NCBI RefSeq assembly: GCF_947090785.1
Contig: NZ_OX352320.1
Span: forward strand, 4,019,001-4,083,000
Direction of reading: 5' to 3'
DNA from: Rheinheimera sp. MM224
Lineage (GTDB): Bacteria > Pseudomonadota > Gammaproteobacteria > Enterobacterales > Alteromonadaceae
DNA: 64,000 nt
Shown here: piece after piece, positions 1 to 11,274 of the stretch
Numbering within the stretch: the first letter of the stretch is position 1
Layout of the letters: every line of letters begins with the position of its first letter
Position numbers and translations under genes: made by a program
Notes under the pieces: generated by a model
Databases searched by the model: none
The model's input: only the letters and a program-made list of their open reading frames with translations
Told to the model about the DNA's origin: nothing

Positions 1-661
1 GGCTGGACAGGCCCATATAGACAGGCTGAGGTTTTACCAACGCCTTGGGGAAGATTATATCCTTTAATTCAGCAGCTAACTCAGGATGGTCTTTCAATAC
101 AGCCTGTACCTGAGTCGCAGGTAACAAAGCGGCATCTATGCGTTGCTTCGCAGCCATTTGCAAAGCGGTTAACACTGAATCCACCTGCACCAGTTGTCTT
201 TTTTTCATGCCATCCAGCACTATTTGAATTTCTGGCGCTACTTTGTAAGTTCTGATGGTTGCAAGCGTCATAGTGGCCAGTTGACCAGGTGTGTCCAGCC
301 GCAGGTTTTTACTACTGGCGTAATAAACTCTGTCCGGCCAGCGGGTCGCGAATTGGATGTAATGAATATCAGCCCGTCCCTCGCCTGTTTTGAGAATATT
401 GATCATTAAATCAGTTTCTCCGTTGGCCATTTGCGCAAAACAGCGTGCGAATGGTGTTTCTTCGCTTGGAACCAAAGTAAAGTTGGCTCTGCGGGCTAAT
501 TCCTGCAAATACAGTACCGACAGCCCTTCCGGCTGTTTTGTCACCGCATTAAAGCCATAAAAACCCGGAAAAGTGCCCAGACACCAGCGCAGTTGTGGCT
601 TAGCTTCTGCAGGATTAAACAGTGAAATAAAAAGGGCCAGCCATAACAACCTGTACATCAT
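1..661 (-). CDS. Periplasmic solute-binding-like protein, C-terminus cut by window edge
   Basis: The reading frame is open from an ATG at 661 to the window edge, giving about 220 residues without a stop. The first 21 or so residues form a signal peptide (a hydrophobic LLWLALFISLF core, then AEA). The mature part has the look of the bacterial extracellular solute-binding protein family 3, used by many Alteromonadales as periplasmic proteins outside classical ABC operons: LRWCLGTFPGFYGF near the start, then GLSVLYLQELARRANF and a segment resembling the second lobe. Two ATGs sit in tandem (661 and 658); GGGGGAG ends six bases before the first, so 661 is preferred. It lies 100 bp downstream of the diguanylate cyclase on the same strand and could be cotranscribed with it. 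The ligand is unknown. Family assignment is by appearance only. Confidence 0.6.
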   Translation of the reverse strand, partial: MMYRLLWLALFISLFNPAEAKPQLRWCLGTFPGFYGFNAVTKQPEGLSVLYLQELARRANFTLVPSEETPFARCFAQMANGETDLMINILKTGEGRADIHYIQFATRWPDRVYYASSKNLRLDTPGQLATMTLATIRTYKVAPEIQIVLDGMKKRQLVQVDSVLTALQMAAKQRIDAALLPATQVQAVLKDHPELAAELKDIIFPKALVKPQPVYMGLSS

Positions 662-762
662 CCTGCACTCCCCCAAACAAATCATCTAAAGAGTTTATGT
701 GCGCCAGCGCAGATTTTCATCCGTTCTATGCTTTTTGCTCAAAGCCGCTGAATTTTTCGTTT

Positions 763-2115
763 TTAGCCCAACTGAACTCTGTTTCGACCCATAGCTTTAG
801 CCTGATACAAAGCCTGATCGGCCCTTTTCAGGATAGAGTCTTCATCGTCCTGCGCATGGTATTCGGTGACGCCAAAACTGATGGTAAAGGCAGGCAATTC
901 CGGCTCGTCGAGGCTGGCGATATATTGTCTCAGCATTTCTGCCAATTGGCAGGCCGCTTCGGCTTTTTGTTGTGGTAATAAAATCACAAACTCTTCACCA
1001 CCCAAGCGGAACAAACTATCGGTTTTGCGTAAGCGGCGGCTGATATGGTCTGTTAAAGATTGCAGTACTTTGTCGCCGGTATGGTGACCAAACTGATCGT
1101 TCACTTTTTTAAAAAAATCCACATCCAAAAGCGCAATACTGAAGACGCTGCCACGTTCCGCCAGGCTCAGTTCCATGCGAAGTTGTTCATCCCATTTATG
1201 CCGGTTAAAGGCGCCTGTTAATTTATCCCGGGTTGCCAGCACCAGCAGTTGTTGCTCTATTTCCTGCCTGTTGCTGATTTCCTGTGATAACCGCTGCACC
1301 ATCATTTTCAAGTCGTGCTCAAGCTCTGTCAGCTCATCCTGATGTTCAGGCTGGTGAAAGACCGGGCTGGTGATAGGCTCACCCTGTTCAATCGAATGCT
1401 GCACATTTTTAATTTCGGCCTGAATACGACCAATACGCAAACGGAAAATCTGCAGAATGTAAAAGGTCAGGTACAAGCCAATAACAAAAGCACAAAAACC
1501 CAGGCCAGTATTGACCAGCATAAATTCGTTTTCGTGTTTGTCGGTATAACGGCTGGCTTCGAGCGTCAGCTTTTCCATATGCCGTAAAATAGCCACAATA
1601 CTTTGATCTAAACTGGCCGCTTCATCTTCAAACTGCCGCCATTGCTGCTCTGAGGTATGGCCTTGTTGTAACGCCAGTTTCAGCTGCTGTTCAAAGCTGT
1701 CACTTTGCTGATGAAACTGTTCAATACTGGCCAGAATTTGCTGATGTTCAGCCGCAGCAAAACGAACCTGATGTTGCAGTAAACTTTTATTCAACACCCG
1801 CTCGGCTTTCGCCAGTATCAGTTTCAGGCCATCACGTTGCGCTGCAAAGGCCTGTTCGGGTTTCAATGCAACTTTGGCCTGCTCACCTTTTAAACGAAAT
1901 TGTTCAATCAGCAAATGCTGTTTTAACTGCATCATTTCCAGCTCGCTGACCATTTCTGTCAGCGGCACATCAATTTCTGCCACTTCGTGCATTTCAGCAT
2001 CGATCAGTTTGAGCTTGTAGATGGAATAGATAATGACGACAAATAAAAAGGACAGCAGTACCACCAGTAGACCACTGATTTTTCGCTGTAACGATGCATT
2101 AAACCATTGTTGCAT
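763..2115 (-). CDS. Membrane-bound diguanylate cyclase (GGDEF)
   Basis: This 450-residue protein should make c-di-GMP from two GTP at the inner membrane. It has a transmembrane helix at about 14-33, a periplasmic helical region of about 160 residues resembling a four-helix-bundle sensor, a second transmembrane helix at about 195-220, a Q/E-rich cytoplasmic linker and a C-terminal GGDEF domain. The active site reads GGEEF at about residue 372. An RKTD inhibitory site (RxxD) lies exactly five residues before it, so product inhibition by c-di-GMP is expected. The frame is open back to 2160, but the ATG at 2115 (MQQWFNASLQRK) gives the usual short cytoplasmic N-terminus and is preferred. The signal sensed cannot be read from the sequence. 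It is the only obvious c-di-GMP synthase in the window. Confidence 0.88.
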   Translation of the reverse strand: MQQWFNASLQRKISGLLVVLLSFLFVVIIYSIYKLKLIDAEMHEVAEIDVPLTEMVSELEMMQLKQHLLIEQFRLKGEQAKVALKPEQAFAAQRDGLKLILAKAERVLNKSLLQHQVRFAAAEHQQILASIEQFHQQSDSFEQQLKLALQQGHTSEQQWRQFEDEAASLDQSIVAILRHMEKLTLEASRYTDKHENEFMLVNTGLGFCAFVIGLYLTFYILQIFRLRIGRIQAEIKNVQHSIEQGEPITSPVFHQPEHQDELTELEHDLKMMVQRLSQEISNRQEIEQQLLVLATRDKLTGAFNRHKWDEQLRMELSLAERGSVFSIALLDVDFFKKVNDQFGHHTGDKVLQSLTDHISRRLRKTDSLFRLGGEEFVILLPQQKAEAACQLAEMLRQYIASLDEPELPAFTISFGVTEYHAQDDEDSILKRADQALYQAKAMGRNRVQLG

Positions 2116-2211
2116 AAAAGGAACCCGCTTCAAGCCTGAGGCCATGCCTGCTATAGGCAATGGTAGTGCAGTATCTGTGAAGTGTCTGCTTTATACCAGA
2201 TCATCAGCGAT

Positions 2212-2266
2212 AAAATGGGGTCAGATCACATTGTTAACCGTTAACAATGTGATCTGACCCCATTTT
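2212..2266. repeat. 55-nt near-perfect palindrome, probable terminator of the czc operon
   Basis: Two 27-base arms (2212-2238 and 2240-2266) are exact reverse complements around a single C at 2239. The centre reads GTTAAC-C-GTTAAC and the outer part carries ATGGGGTCAGATCACA. The right edge is 6 bases from the czcA stop codon. The A-rich and T-rich outer ends make it a plausible bidirectional Rho-independent terminator. It belongs to the GTCAGA-core hairpin family found elsewhere in the window. Confidence 0.85.
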
Positions 2267-2271
2267 TACTT

Positions 2272-5400
<3,129 letters not shown>

Positions 5401-6645
5401 CTAGTGATCATGGCTGGCGCCAGACTTCATCACGTCGGCTTTGAGGATAAAACTGTTGCTCGTAGCGTACTGCACACCCAGCGGCACACCGGATAAGACT
5501 TCAACTTGCGTATCGTCGGCGCGACCTAGTTCAGGCATACGGATTTCAAACACATCCCCTACTTTGATAAAAATCACCGTTTTGCCATTCCATAACTGCA
5601 AGGCTGATTTTTTGATCACTAAAGCTGCATCCACTGTCGCCACTGTAACATCGGTTTTGACATGCATGCCTGGCCGCCAATGGCCGTCTGGATTGGCTAA
5701 CACACCGCGGGCGCGTGCTATATGACCGCCCGTCATTTGCGGAGCTATGTAGCTGATTTGACTGGCTGCAGATTGATGGCCATGTAAATCTTTTACCAAA
5801 AACTCCTGCCCTAACTTCAGTTGTTCTGTGTCCGAAGGGAAAGCCGACATCTCGATATAAACCGATGAAAAATCGCTGATTTCTACTATCGGCTGCTCTG
5901 AAACTTTGACGCCCACACTGACATATTTAGCAGTTACTTCACCTGATGCAGGCGCAAAAACAGAGTAGTTTTTTAAGCTCACCGGATTTTGCACTGTGGC
6001 AAGTAACTGACCTTTAGTGACTTTATCGCCAACTTTGACCGCCAGTTGTTGCACCACACCTGCATACGCAGCTCCGACTTGATACTGCTGCTCCGGCACA
6101 GGCGCTACGACGCCAAATAAATGCAGCTGAGTATGAATTTGCCCTGGCTGGGTTTGCTCCAGTTCTATACCGGCTTTTTCAACAGAGCGCGCTGATAACT
6201 CAGTGCGACCTTCAAAAGAATCGTAATGCCATTCGAAGTTTTTGCCCTGATAACTGGCGTTGATTTCCACTTCAAAGGAATGAGGTTCACGGATCACTGT
6301 ATCCCCCAGCCAATAATCCAGTTCAGGGCTGAAGTTAATCAGTTCTGCTGGCTCGCCTAAACGCTGCAAAGTCACCTGCAGTTTTAGCTCCGGGGTTTTG
6401 ATTGGCTCGCCGTTTTGATACAGATACACACGCAATTCTGGCTCTACTTCGGTTTCGTAAATAGTCACTTCCAGCGCAAAGTCATCCTGGGTTAGTAAGC
6501 GCCCGCCATGTGGGCCTTTGGCGGCTTCTGCATGCTGATGTTCAGCCTGTTCTTCGTTATGCTCATCACCATGGACATGGACGATAGCGGTAAAACTAAG
6601 GCTGATAGCCAGCATTAAAACAGAGATAAATCGGAAAAAATTCAT
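5401..6645 (-). CDS. czcB: CzcB-type periplasmic adaptor of the metal efflux pump
   Basis: This 414-residue membrane-fusion protein links the RND pump to the outer-membrane channel. It begins with a signal peptide (about residues 1-26). A His/Glu-rich stretch follows (HVHGDEHNEEQ, EHQH, GPHGG) and is a likely metal-binding segment. Next come a beta domain, a lipoyl/barrel-sandwich region (VGDKVTKGQLLATVQ, then FAPASGEVT) and a beta-barrel. The C-terminus ends SHDH, again metal-ligand rich. No long alpha-hairpin is evident, as is common for CzcB-like adaptors. AGGAG eight bases before the ATG supports the start. The start codon overlaps the czcC stop by four bases (ATGA), which indicates translational coupling. 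Confidence 0.9.
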   Translation of the reverse strand: MNFFRFISVLMLAISLSFTAIVHVHGDEHNEEQAEHQHAEAAKGPHGGRLLTQDDFALEVTIYETEVEPELRVYLYQNGEPIKTPELKLQVTLQRLGEPAELINFSPELDYWLGDTVIREPHSFEVEINASYQGKNFEWHYDSFEGRTELSARSVEKAGIELEQTQPGQIHTQLHLFGVVAPVPEQQYQVGAAYAGVVQQLAVKVGDKVTKGQLLATVQNPVSLKNYSVFAPASGEVTAKYVSVGVKVSEQPIVEISDFSSVYIEMSAFPSDTEQLKLGQEFLVKDLHGHQSAASQISYIAPQMTGGHIARARGVLANPDGHWRPGMHVKTDVTVATVDAALVIKKSALQLWNGKTVIFIKVGDVFEIRMPELGRADDTQVEVLSGVPLGVQYATSNSFILKADVMKSGASHDH

Positions 6646-7955
6646 TGAGATAACTCCTGTTGTGGAGGGAGATCGGAAAGAGTGTGCTGCTTGGTCAAAG
6701 CTTCCGGACCATTCACCACCATAGGTAAACCGGTCAGGCGTTCCAGTTCTAACAGCTGCAAATGCAGAGCGTATTGCAGGTCAATCACGTTGCGTTTGGC
6801 CAACAAAATCTCCTGCTGCGCTGAGAGTAAGTCGGTCATATCAAACACAGCTTGCTGATAACCAACCAACATTTGATCCAGTACTTTTTGCGCAAGCGGG
6901 ATAATGGCTTTTTGGTAATCGCCGATCTGCTCACTGAATTGAGTCAGCTGCAGATGGGTACGCTCTGTTTGCAATTGCAGTTGCTGCATGTTTTGTTGCT
7001 GCTGCAGCTCGGCTTGTTCGGCCAAGGCTTCGCTGGACAGAATGGCGCCCTGATTCGGATTTTCCAACGCCAACGGCATACTGACCTGCAGCACAAAAGC
7101 ATTGTCGTTGCTTTGCTCATTGCGGCGTAGTCCTGCGCCCAAAGTTAAATCAGCCTGGCCTAAAGCTTTGGCCAGCTGCAACTGACTATCCAGCAACCTG
7201 TTTTGCGTCAGCCACCATTGCAGCTGCGGGGCTTGTTGCAGTTGCGTCAGTACATCAGCGAGTTGAGGCAAAGTGGGAAGCACAGTTAAATCACCAGATA
7301 CCGCATCAAAGTCAGGCTGCTCTGACCAATGACTGGCCAGCAGACGCAGGTTCACCAGCTTTTCGGCCAACAGACTTTTCTGCTCCATCCGGCTTTGCAG
7401 TACTTTTAGTTCCAGCCTGGTGATATCGGCATCTGTCACATTGCCCGCTTTAGCGCGTTGTTTGGCGGCTTCAAGTGCTTGTTGCTCAGTGGCAATTTTT
7501 TGCTCTGTCCACTTAAGCAGCGCTTGCTGATGCAACAACTGCAAAAAGCTGCGCATAGTGGCCGCCAGCGCATCCACTTTATCCAGCTGGTATTGCTGCT
7601 CTGTTAATTTGCTTTGCCATTGGGTCAGATCAAGCCGTTTCTGACGTTTATCACCCAATTCAATCAATTGGCTCAGGCTTAAGGTCAGTTCGGCGCTTTT
7701 AACACCAGCGCTTTCGCCCGTACCCAGCACATCGGCAAGTTCCAGCTGAAGTTCAGGGTTAGGCCGCATTCCGGCACTGATAGCAGCTGCATCATTGATA
7801 CGCTGCTGATAGGGATACAATTGCAAGCCTGGGCTTTGCACCACTGTGCGTTTTAACGCTTCGGCAAGGCTAAGTTCTGTCGCCTGGGCAGGAATACCCC
7901 ACAGCAACATAATGGCCAGTAGCATAAAAGCCACATGGCTGGTTTTTATAGTCAT
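6642..7955 (-). CDS. czcC: CzcC-type outer-membrane channel (TolC family)
   Basis: This is the outer-membrane factor of the czc efflux complex, 437 residues from the chosen start. A signal peptide (LLAIMLLWGIPAQA) precedes two OEP repeats with long amphipathic Q/L/A-rich helices. Typical TolC-family features are SLAEALKRTVVQSPGLQ near the N-terminus and MLVGYQQAVFDMTDLLSAQQ near the end. The frame is open to an ATG at 7967 with no ribosome-binding site. The ATG at 7955 has GGA about nine bases upstream and gives a cleaner signal peptide, so it is preferred. The 3' end overlaps czcB by four bases. Confidence 0.88.
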   Translation of the reverse strand: MTIKTSHVAFMLLAIMLLWGIPAQATELSLAEALKRTVVQSPGLQLYPYQQRINDAAAISAGMRPNPELQLELADVLGTGESAGVKSAELTLSLSQLIELGDKRQKRLDLTQWQSKLTEQQYQLDKVDALAATMRSFLQLLHQQALLKWTEQKIATEQQALEAAKQRAKAGNVTDADITRLELKVLQSRMEQKSLLAEKLVNLRLLASHWSEQPDFDAVSGDLTVLPTLPQLADVLTQLQQAPQLQWWLTQNRLLDSQLQLAKALGQADLTLGAGLRRNEQSNDNAFVLQVSMPLALENPNQGAILSSEALAEQAELQQQQNMQQLQLQTERTHLQLTQFSEQIGDYQKAIIPLAQKVLDQMLVGYQQAVFDMTDLLSAQQEILLAKRNVIDLQYALHLQLLELERLTGLPMVVNGPEALTKQHTLSDLPPQQELSQ

Positions 7956-8012
7956 AACTACATCCAATAAATTATTGAAATAAAATAGAAAATCTAATTT
8001 TTAAATCAATAT

Positions 8013-8384
8013 TTACTGATTAGGTGGCGGTACTGGCGGGCTATAAGTGGTGGTAATTAAAGCGTACTGAGCTAAAGCTGACGCCTTATGCACAGCAGGA
8101 GCTGCAGATACCGAATAAAGTTCGGCTATATAGCAGGCAACATGAGCATGAGTAGGGTGATGGTCGTCGTTATGTGCAGCCTGGTGTTCTGCAGCATCCT
8201 CTGCGCTTTCGTCGGCGCTTGCTTCAACAGCACAGTGCTGATGTTCAGTGTGACTGGAACTGTCCAGCACAGAAAACGGATGATTCTCCGCTGGTAAATG
8301 CATAACAATGCTCTCACAGGCCGAAACGGCGTGATTCAGCATAATCAGCATTAGCAACACAAAGCGGAGAATGGGTTTTGGCAT
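8013..8384 (-). CDS. Small His-rich exported protein, CzcI-like
   Basis: This 123-residue protein has a clear signal peptide (ILRFVLLMLIMLNHAVSA) and about a dozen histidines in the mature part, in clusters such as HTEHQH and DDHHPTHAH, plus a few cysteines. It ends in a Pro-rich PPVPPPNQ tail. It lies immediately upstream of czcC on the same strand. Small periplasmic His-rich proteins of the CzcI type occur in this position in czc operons and are thought to modulate or sense metal. This assignment rests on position and composition, not on a recognised domain. The frame extends to 8414, but GAGG five bases before the ATG at 8384 and the signal peptide fit the shorter start. Confidence 0.6.
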   Translation of the reverse strand: MPKPILRFVLLMLIMLNHAVSACESIVMHLPAENHPFSVLDSSSHTEHQHCAVEASADESAEDAAEHQAAHNDDHHPTHAHVACYIAELYSVSAAPAVHKASALAQYALITTTYSPPVPPPNQ

Positions 8385-8443
8385 AAAGCCCTCGATAAGA
8401 ATTGTTCTCATCATAGCCTATAGGCCTTCAGTAACTCAAGCCC

Positions 8444-8469
8444 AGGGTCAGAGCTTCAGCTCTGACCCT
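8444..8469 (-). terminator. Hairpin terminator of the GTCAGA family, 3' of the Rnk-like gene
   Basis: AGGGTCAGAGCT (8444-8455) and its exact complement AGCTCTGACCCT (8458-8469) are separated by only two bases. It starts 28 bases after the stop codon of the gene at 8497-9366 and precedes the czcI-like gene. There is no strong T-run, so termination strength is uncertain. Confidence 0.65.
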
Positions 8470-8496
8470 CCAGATACGAAGGCATAACAGCACAGC

Positions 8497-9366
8497 TTAT
8501 CTGTGTAATTGCCCCGCTCGTTCTGGCTGGTAAACAAGCTGAAGCACCTGGATAGGCTGTATCTCACCATCCGGCATAGGCCAATGAATTTGGTCGCCTT
8601 CACTAAGGCCCAGTAAAGCTGAACCTACAGGCGCCAACACTGAAACTTTATCGCCAGCTGCATCCAGATCCTTTGGATAGACCAGTGTAAGGCATGATTC
8701 TTCGCCAGTTTTCAGTAAGCGTAACCGCACTGTGGAATTCATAGTGACGACATCAGCGGGCATAGCTGCAGGCTCCACCACAGCGCCACGTTCCAGCTCC
8801 TGTTCAAGCTGCAGGCGGGCTGGATCTTTGGCTGGCAAGCGGCTTAACAGTTGATCTAACCTGTCCAGATCCAAACTGGACAATACTATTTTTGGTAAAG
8901 CGAGTTCTGGTAAAGCCTGTTTAGCTAGGGTTTGACTCATGGTTTTCTCCTGTACAGAAGGATGGAAAGCCGGTGGTTGTTTCACCGACATCAGGTCACA
9001 CAACATAAATCTCAAGGTGCGGCGAAATAGCGTTACTTCGGCCACTTCGCCAACATTTTTGCCAAGCAAAGCTGCGCCTAAAGGCGACAACACTGAAACA
9101 AAACCCTGCTCTGGTTGCTCTTGCTGCGGATAAACCAGAGTCAGCCAGACTTCGGTTTGATCAGATAAATCCAGCAAACGCGCCGAACAGCCCGGCAACA
9201 TACCGGTTTCGCTTAAAGGTTTGCGTTTGCTTTTTGCAGTCGATTCCAGTTGCAGCAGAAGCTGTTGTAATTGCCAGGGAGGCAGCGGCTGAATAGCCGA
9301 ACTTGCCATAAAAAATACAGCCGACACATCGGTTTTACCCGATGCATTTTTGGTAAACATAGTCAT
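8497..9366 (-). CDS. rnk: Tandem Rnk / GreA-C-domain protein (possible fusion of two genes)
   Basis: This 289-residue frame contains two related GreA/GreB-C-like units. The first (about 1-142) has LTLVYP, then VSVLSPLGAALLG. The second (about 143-289) repeats the pattern with LTLVYP, then VSVLAPVGSALLG, preceded by a short coiled-coil (LDLDRLDQLLSRL). The second unit alone has the length and layout of Rnk, the regulator of nucleoside diphosphate kinase, which binds RNA polymerase near the secondary channel. The first start (9366) has GGAG at good distance. A second, in-frame ATG at 8940 has a perfect AGGAG and would give a stand-alone 147-residue Rnk. The locus may therefore make one fused protein, Rnk alone, or both. 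The N-terminal unit is shortened and its function is unknown. Confidence 0.78.
   Translation of the reverse strand: MTMFTKNASGKTDVSAVFFMASSAIQPLPPWQLQQLLLQLESTAKSKRKPLSETGMLPGCSARLLDLSDQTEVWLTLVYPQQEQPEQGFVSVLSPLGAALLGKNVGEVAEVTLFRRTLRFMLCDLMSVKQPPAFHPSVQEKTMSQTLAKQALPELALPKIVLSSLDLDRLDQLLSRLPAKDPARLQLEQELERGAVVEPAAMPADVVTMNSTVRLRLLKTGEESCLTLVYPKDLDAAGDKVSVLAPVGSALLGLSEGDQIHWPMPDGEIQPIQVLQLVYQPERAGQLHR
8947..8951 (-). promoter_or_regulatory. Internal Shine-Dalgarno for a stand-alone Rnk
   Basis: On the minus strand AGGAG is followed by AAAACC and ATG (8940-8938), six bases of spacing, in frame within the longer gene. It is as good as any ribosome-binding site in the window and implies translation of the C-terminal Rnk domain by itself. 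Confidence 0.6.
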
Positions 9367-9715
9367 TCCATACTCCGGAATTTATATAGTCAGAAAATCA
9401 GGGGATATAAAAACCTGCCGACCCCATAAAGATGGAGCCGGCTCAGGAATGGAAGACGGTAAAAAAAGCTGCGTGATAAGACGGCGACTTTATTGCTGTT
9501 TTGAACAAAATAACCTCCGTCTTGTTGCAAGGGAAAAAAGGGAATTCGATTGCGGACACCATATAGCATTTAGCGGTAAAACTCAAAACTAAACCCCTTC
9601 ATCACTGGCGGACGGCATACAACTGAAATTTTCTGTTATTGAACAATAGATTGCAGCTCATCTGTATATTTGTTGTGCTAATCTGAAACCAATACAACAG
9701 AAAGGGATATCAAGG
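9367..9715. other. Intergenic region between divergent rnk-like and signalling genes
   Basis: This 349-bp gap must hold the promoters for both divergent transcription units. I found no tRNA, small ORF or strong hairpin. A 7-bp inverted pair (AAGACGG and CCGTCTT, roughly 9478-9522) is too short and too widely spaced to interpret. No convincing -35/-10 pair was recognised. Confidence 0.5.
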
Positions 9716-11254
9716 ATGGAACGACAATGGCAGGTATTGGTAATTGATGATTTTGCCCCTATGCGAAATACCATCAGATCTGGATTGGAACAAAGTGGGT
9801 TGTACAACGTTTTTGTCTTGTCCAGTACCAATCAGATCTGGCCTTTGCTGGAAAATGAAAAAATTGACTTGGTGATCTGTGATATCAATATACCAGGCCA
9901 AAGTGGTTTGGAATTATTGGAAATGGTTCGCGGGCATCACCAATACAGCAACTTGCCTTTTATGCTGATGACAGGAGATGGCAGCAAACAAATCGTTGCC
10001 CAAGCCATAGCTTTAAGAGTCAATGATTTTGTTGTCAAACCTTTTACACTGAACCTGCTGAAAGAACGTGTCACCAGTGTGTTGCAGCGTAAAAGCAGAG
10101 CCCCTTTGGCTTCAGCTCAACTACCTGACCAGCAGTTAACTGAAGCAACTATTCCTTTTATCAACGCTAAACCGACAATTTTGGTCGTAGATGACGAACC
10201 AACCAACCTTGAATTGCTCTTTAATCTGCTCAAGGACCATTACAATATTAAAGTCGCAAACAATGGCAAAAAAGCACTAAGTATTGTGTCCTCTGACTCC
10301 CCACCGGATTTGATCCTGTTGGATATCATGATGCCGGATATGGACGGTTATGAAGTCTGCGAAACCCTGATGAATAATACCAGCCATGATATTCCGGTGA
10401 TTTTTGTCTCTGCAAAAACTGAAGTGGCAGATGTGACCAAAGGATTTGCGTTGGGAGCTGTAGATTACGTGTTCAAACCTCTGCAGCCAGAAATTCTTCA
10501 GGCACGGATCCGAACTCAGCTGGCTCTGCGTGATGCGAGGGTTCAATTGCGACGCACCATAGATGCGCTGTTGGAAAACGCACGGATTAAACAAGATATG
10601 GAACACATCACCCAACACGATGTGAAAAGTCCGTTGAGCAGCCTACTAATGCAACTCACCTTATTGTTAGAAGACCCGCAGCTGGCAGCTCAATACAAAG
10701 AGCAACTCAGCCAGATGCGCCGCTCTGCGCAAATGGCCTTAGGGCTGGTGGGTCAAGGTACTGATTTGCTAAAAATGGAAAATGGCACTTACCAGTTACA
10801 AGCCGAACCCGTTGAGGTAGAACCTTTACTGAAGCAGGTTCAGCTTGATTTGTCTGAACAGATCCAGCAAAAACATCTGCAAATTAGCTTTAAATTTTTT
10901 GTCAAAAACCCTGTAGTGAAAGGCGAAGAACAACTTTGCTATTTTATTTTCAGTAACTTACTTAAAAATGCAGTGGAAGCAGCCCCTGCCCGCAGCGAAG
11001 TCATGATCAGTGTTGAAGAGTTGCACGACTCTGTCACCATCCGATTTTACAATGAAGGCGCAGTACCAGAGGGGATACGTGAGTCTTTGTTTGATAAGTA
11101 TGTCACCAGCGGCAAAGAGGAAGGCACCGGCCTTGGCAGCTACTCAGCCCGCATGATGACTTTGGTACAAAATGGTGATGTCAGTTTTAAAGTGCTGAAT
11201 AACGCTAAAACTGTATTCACCGTATCACTGCCACGAATCACATCATCCCATTAA
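9716..11254 (+). CDS. Double-receiver histidine kinase (REC-REC-HisKA-HATPase)
   Basis: This 512-residue soluble signalling protein has no membrane segment or sensor domain. Receiver 1 spans about 5-117 (LVIDDF, phosphoacceptor region VICDINIPGQSG, LMTGDG, VVKPF). Receiver 2 spans about 150-265 (LVVDDEPT, LILLDIMMPDMDGYE, FVSAKTE, FKPL). The dimerisation/phosphotransfer helix carries HDVKSPL with the His at 301. The ATPase domain has an N-box NLLKNAVEAA at about 413 and a G2-box GTGLGSYSA at about 470. The G1-box reads FYNEGAVPEGI, with Asn in place of the usual Asp. It starts a three-gene run with the REC-HD-GYP and hybrid kinase genes. Input presumably arrives by phosphotransfer to its receivers, which is an inference. 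Confidence 0.85.
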   Translation: MERQWQVLVIDDFAPMRNTIRSGLEQSGLYNVFVLSSTNQIWPLLENEKIDLVICDINIPGQSGLELLEMVRGHHQYSNLPFMLMTGDGSKQIVAQAIALRVNDFVVKPFTLNLLKERVTSVLQRKSRAPLASAQLPDQQLTEATIPFINAKPTILVVDDEPTNLELLFNLLKDHYNIKVANNGKKALSIVSSDSPPDLILLDIMMPDMDGYEVCETLMNNTSHDIPVIFVSAKTEVADVTKGFALGAVDYVFKPLQPEILQARIRTQLALRDARVQLRRTIDALLENARIKQDMEHITQHDVKSPLSSLLMQLTLLLEDPQLAAQYKEQLSQMRRSAQMALGLVGQGTDLLKMENGTYQLQAEPVEVEPLLKQVQLDLSEQIQQKHLQISFKFFVKNPVVKGEEQLCYFIFSNLLKNAVEAAPARSEVMISVEELHDSVTIRFYNEGAVPEGIRESLFDKYVTSGKEEGTGLGSYSARMMTLVQNGDVSFKVLNNAKTVFTVSLPRITSSH

Positions 11255-11274
11255 ACGCTACGGAGCTGGCGGCT

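Noticed and set aside
8497..9366. Sequencing frameshift joining two genes
   Set aside because: The frame is continuous with good coding character through the junction and both units are in the same frame, so no frameshift is needed; a lost stop codon or true fusion explains it.
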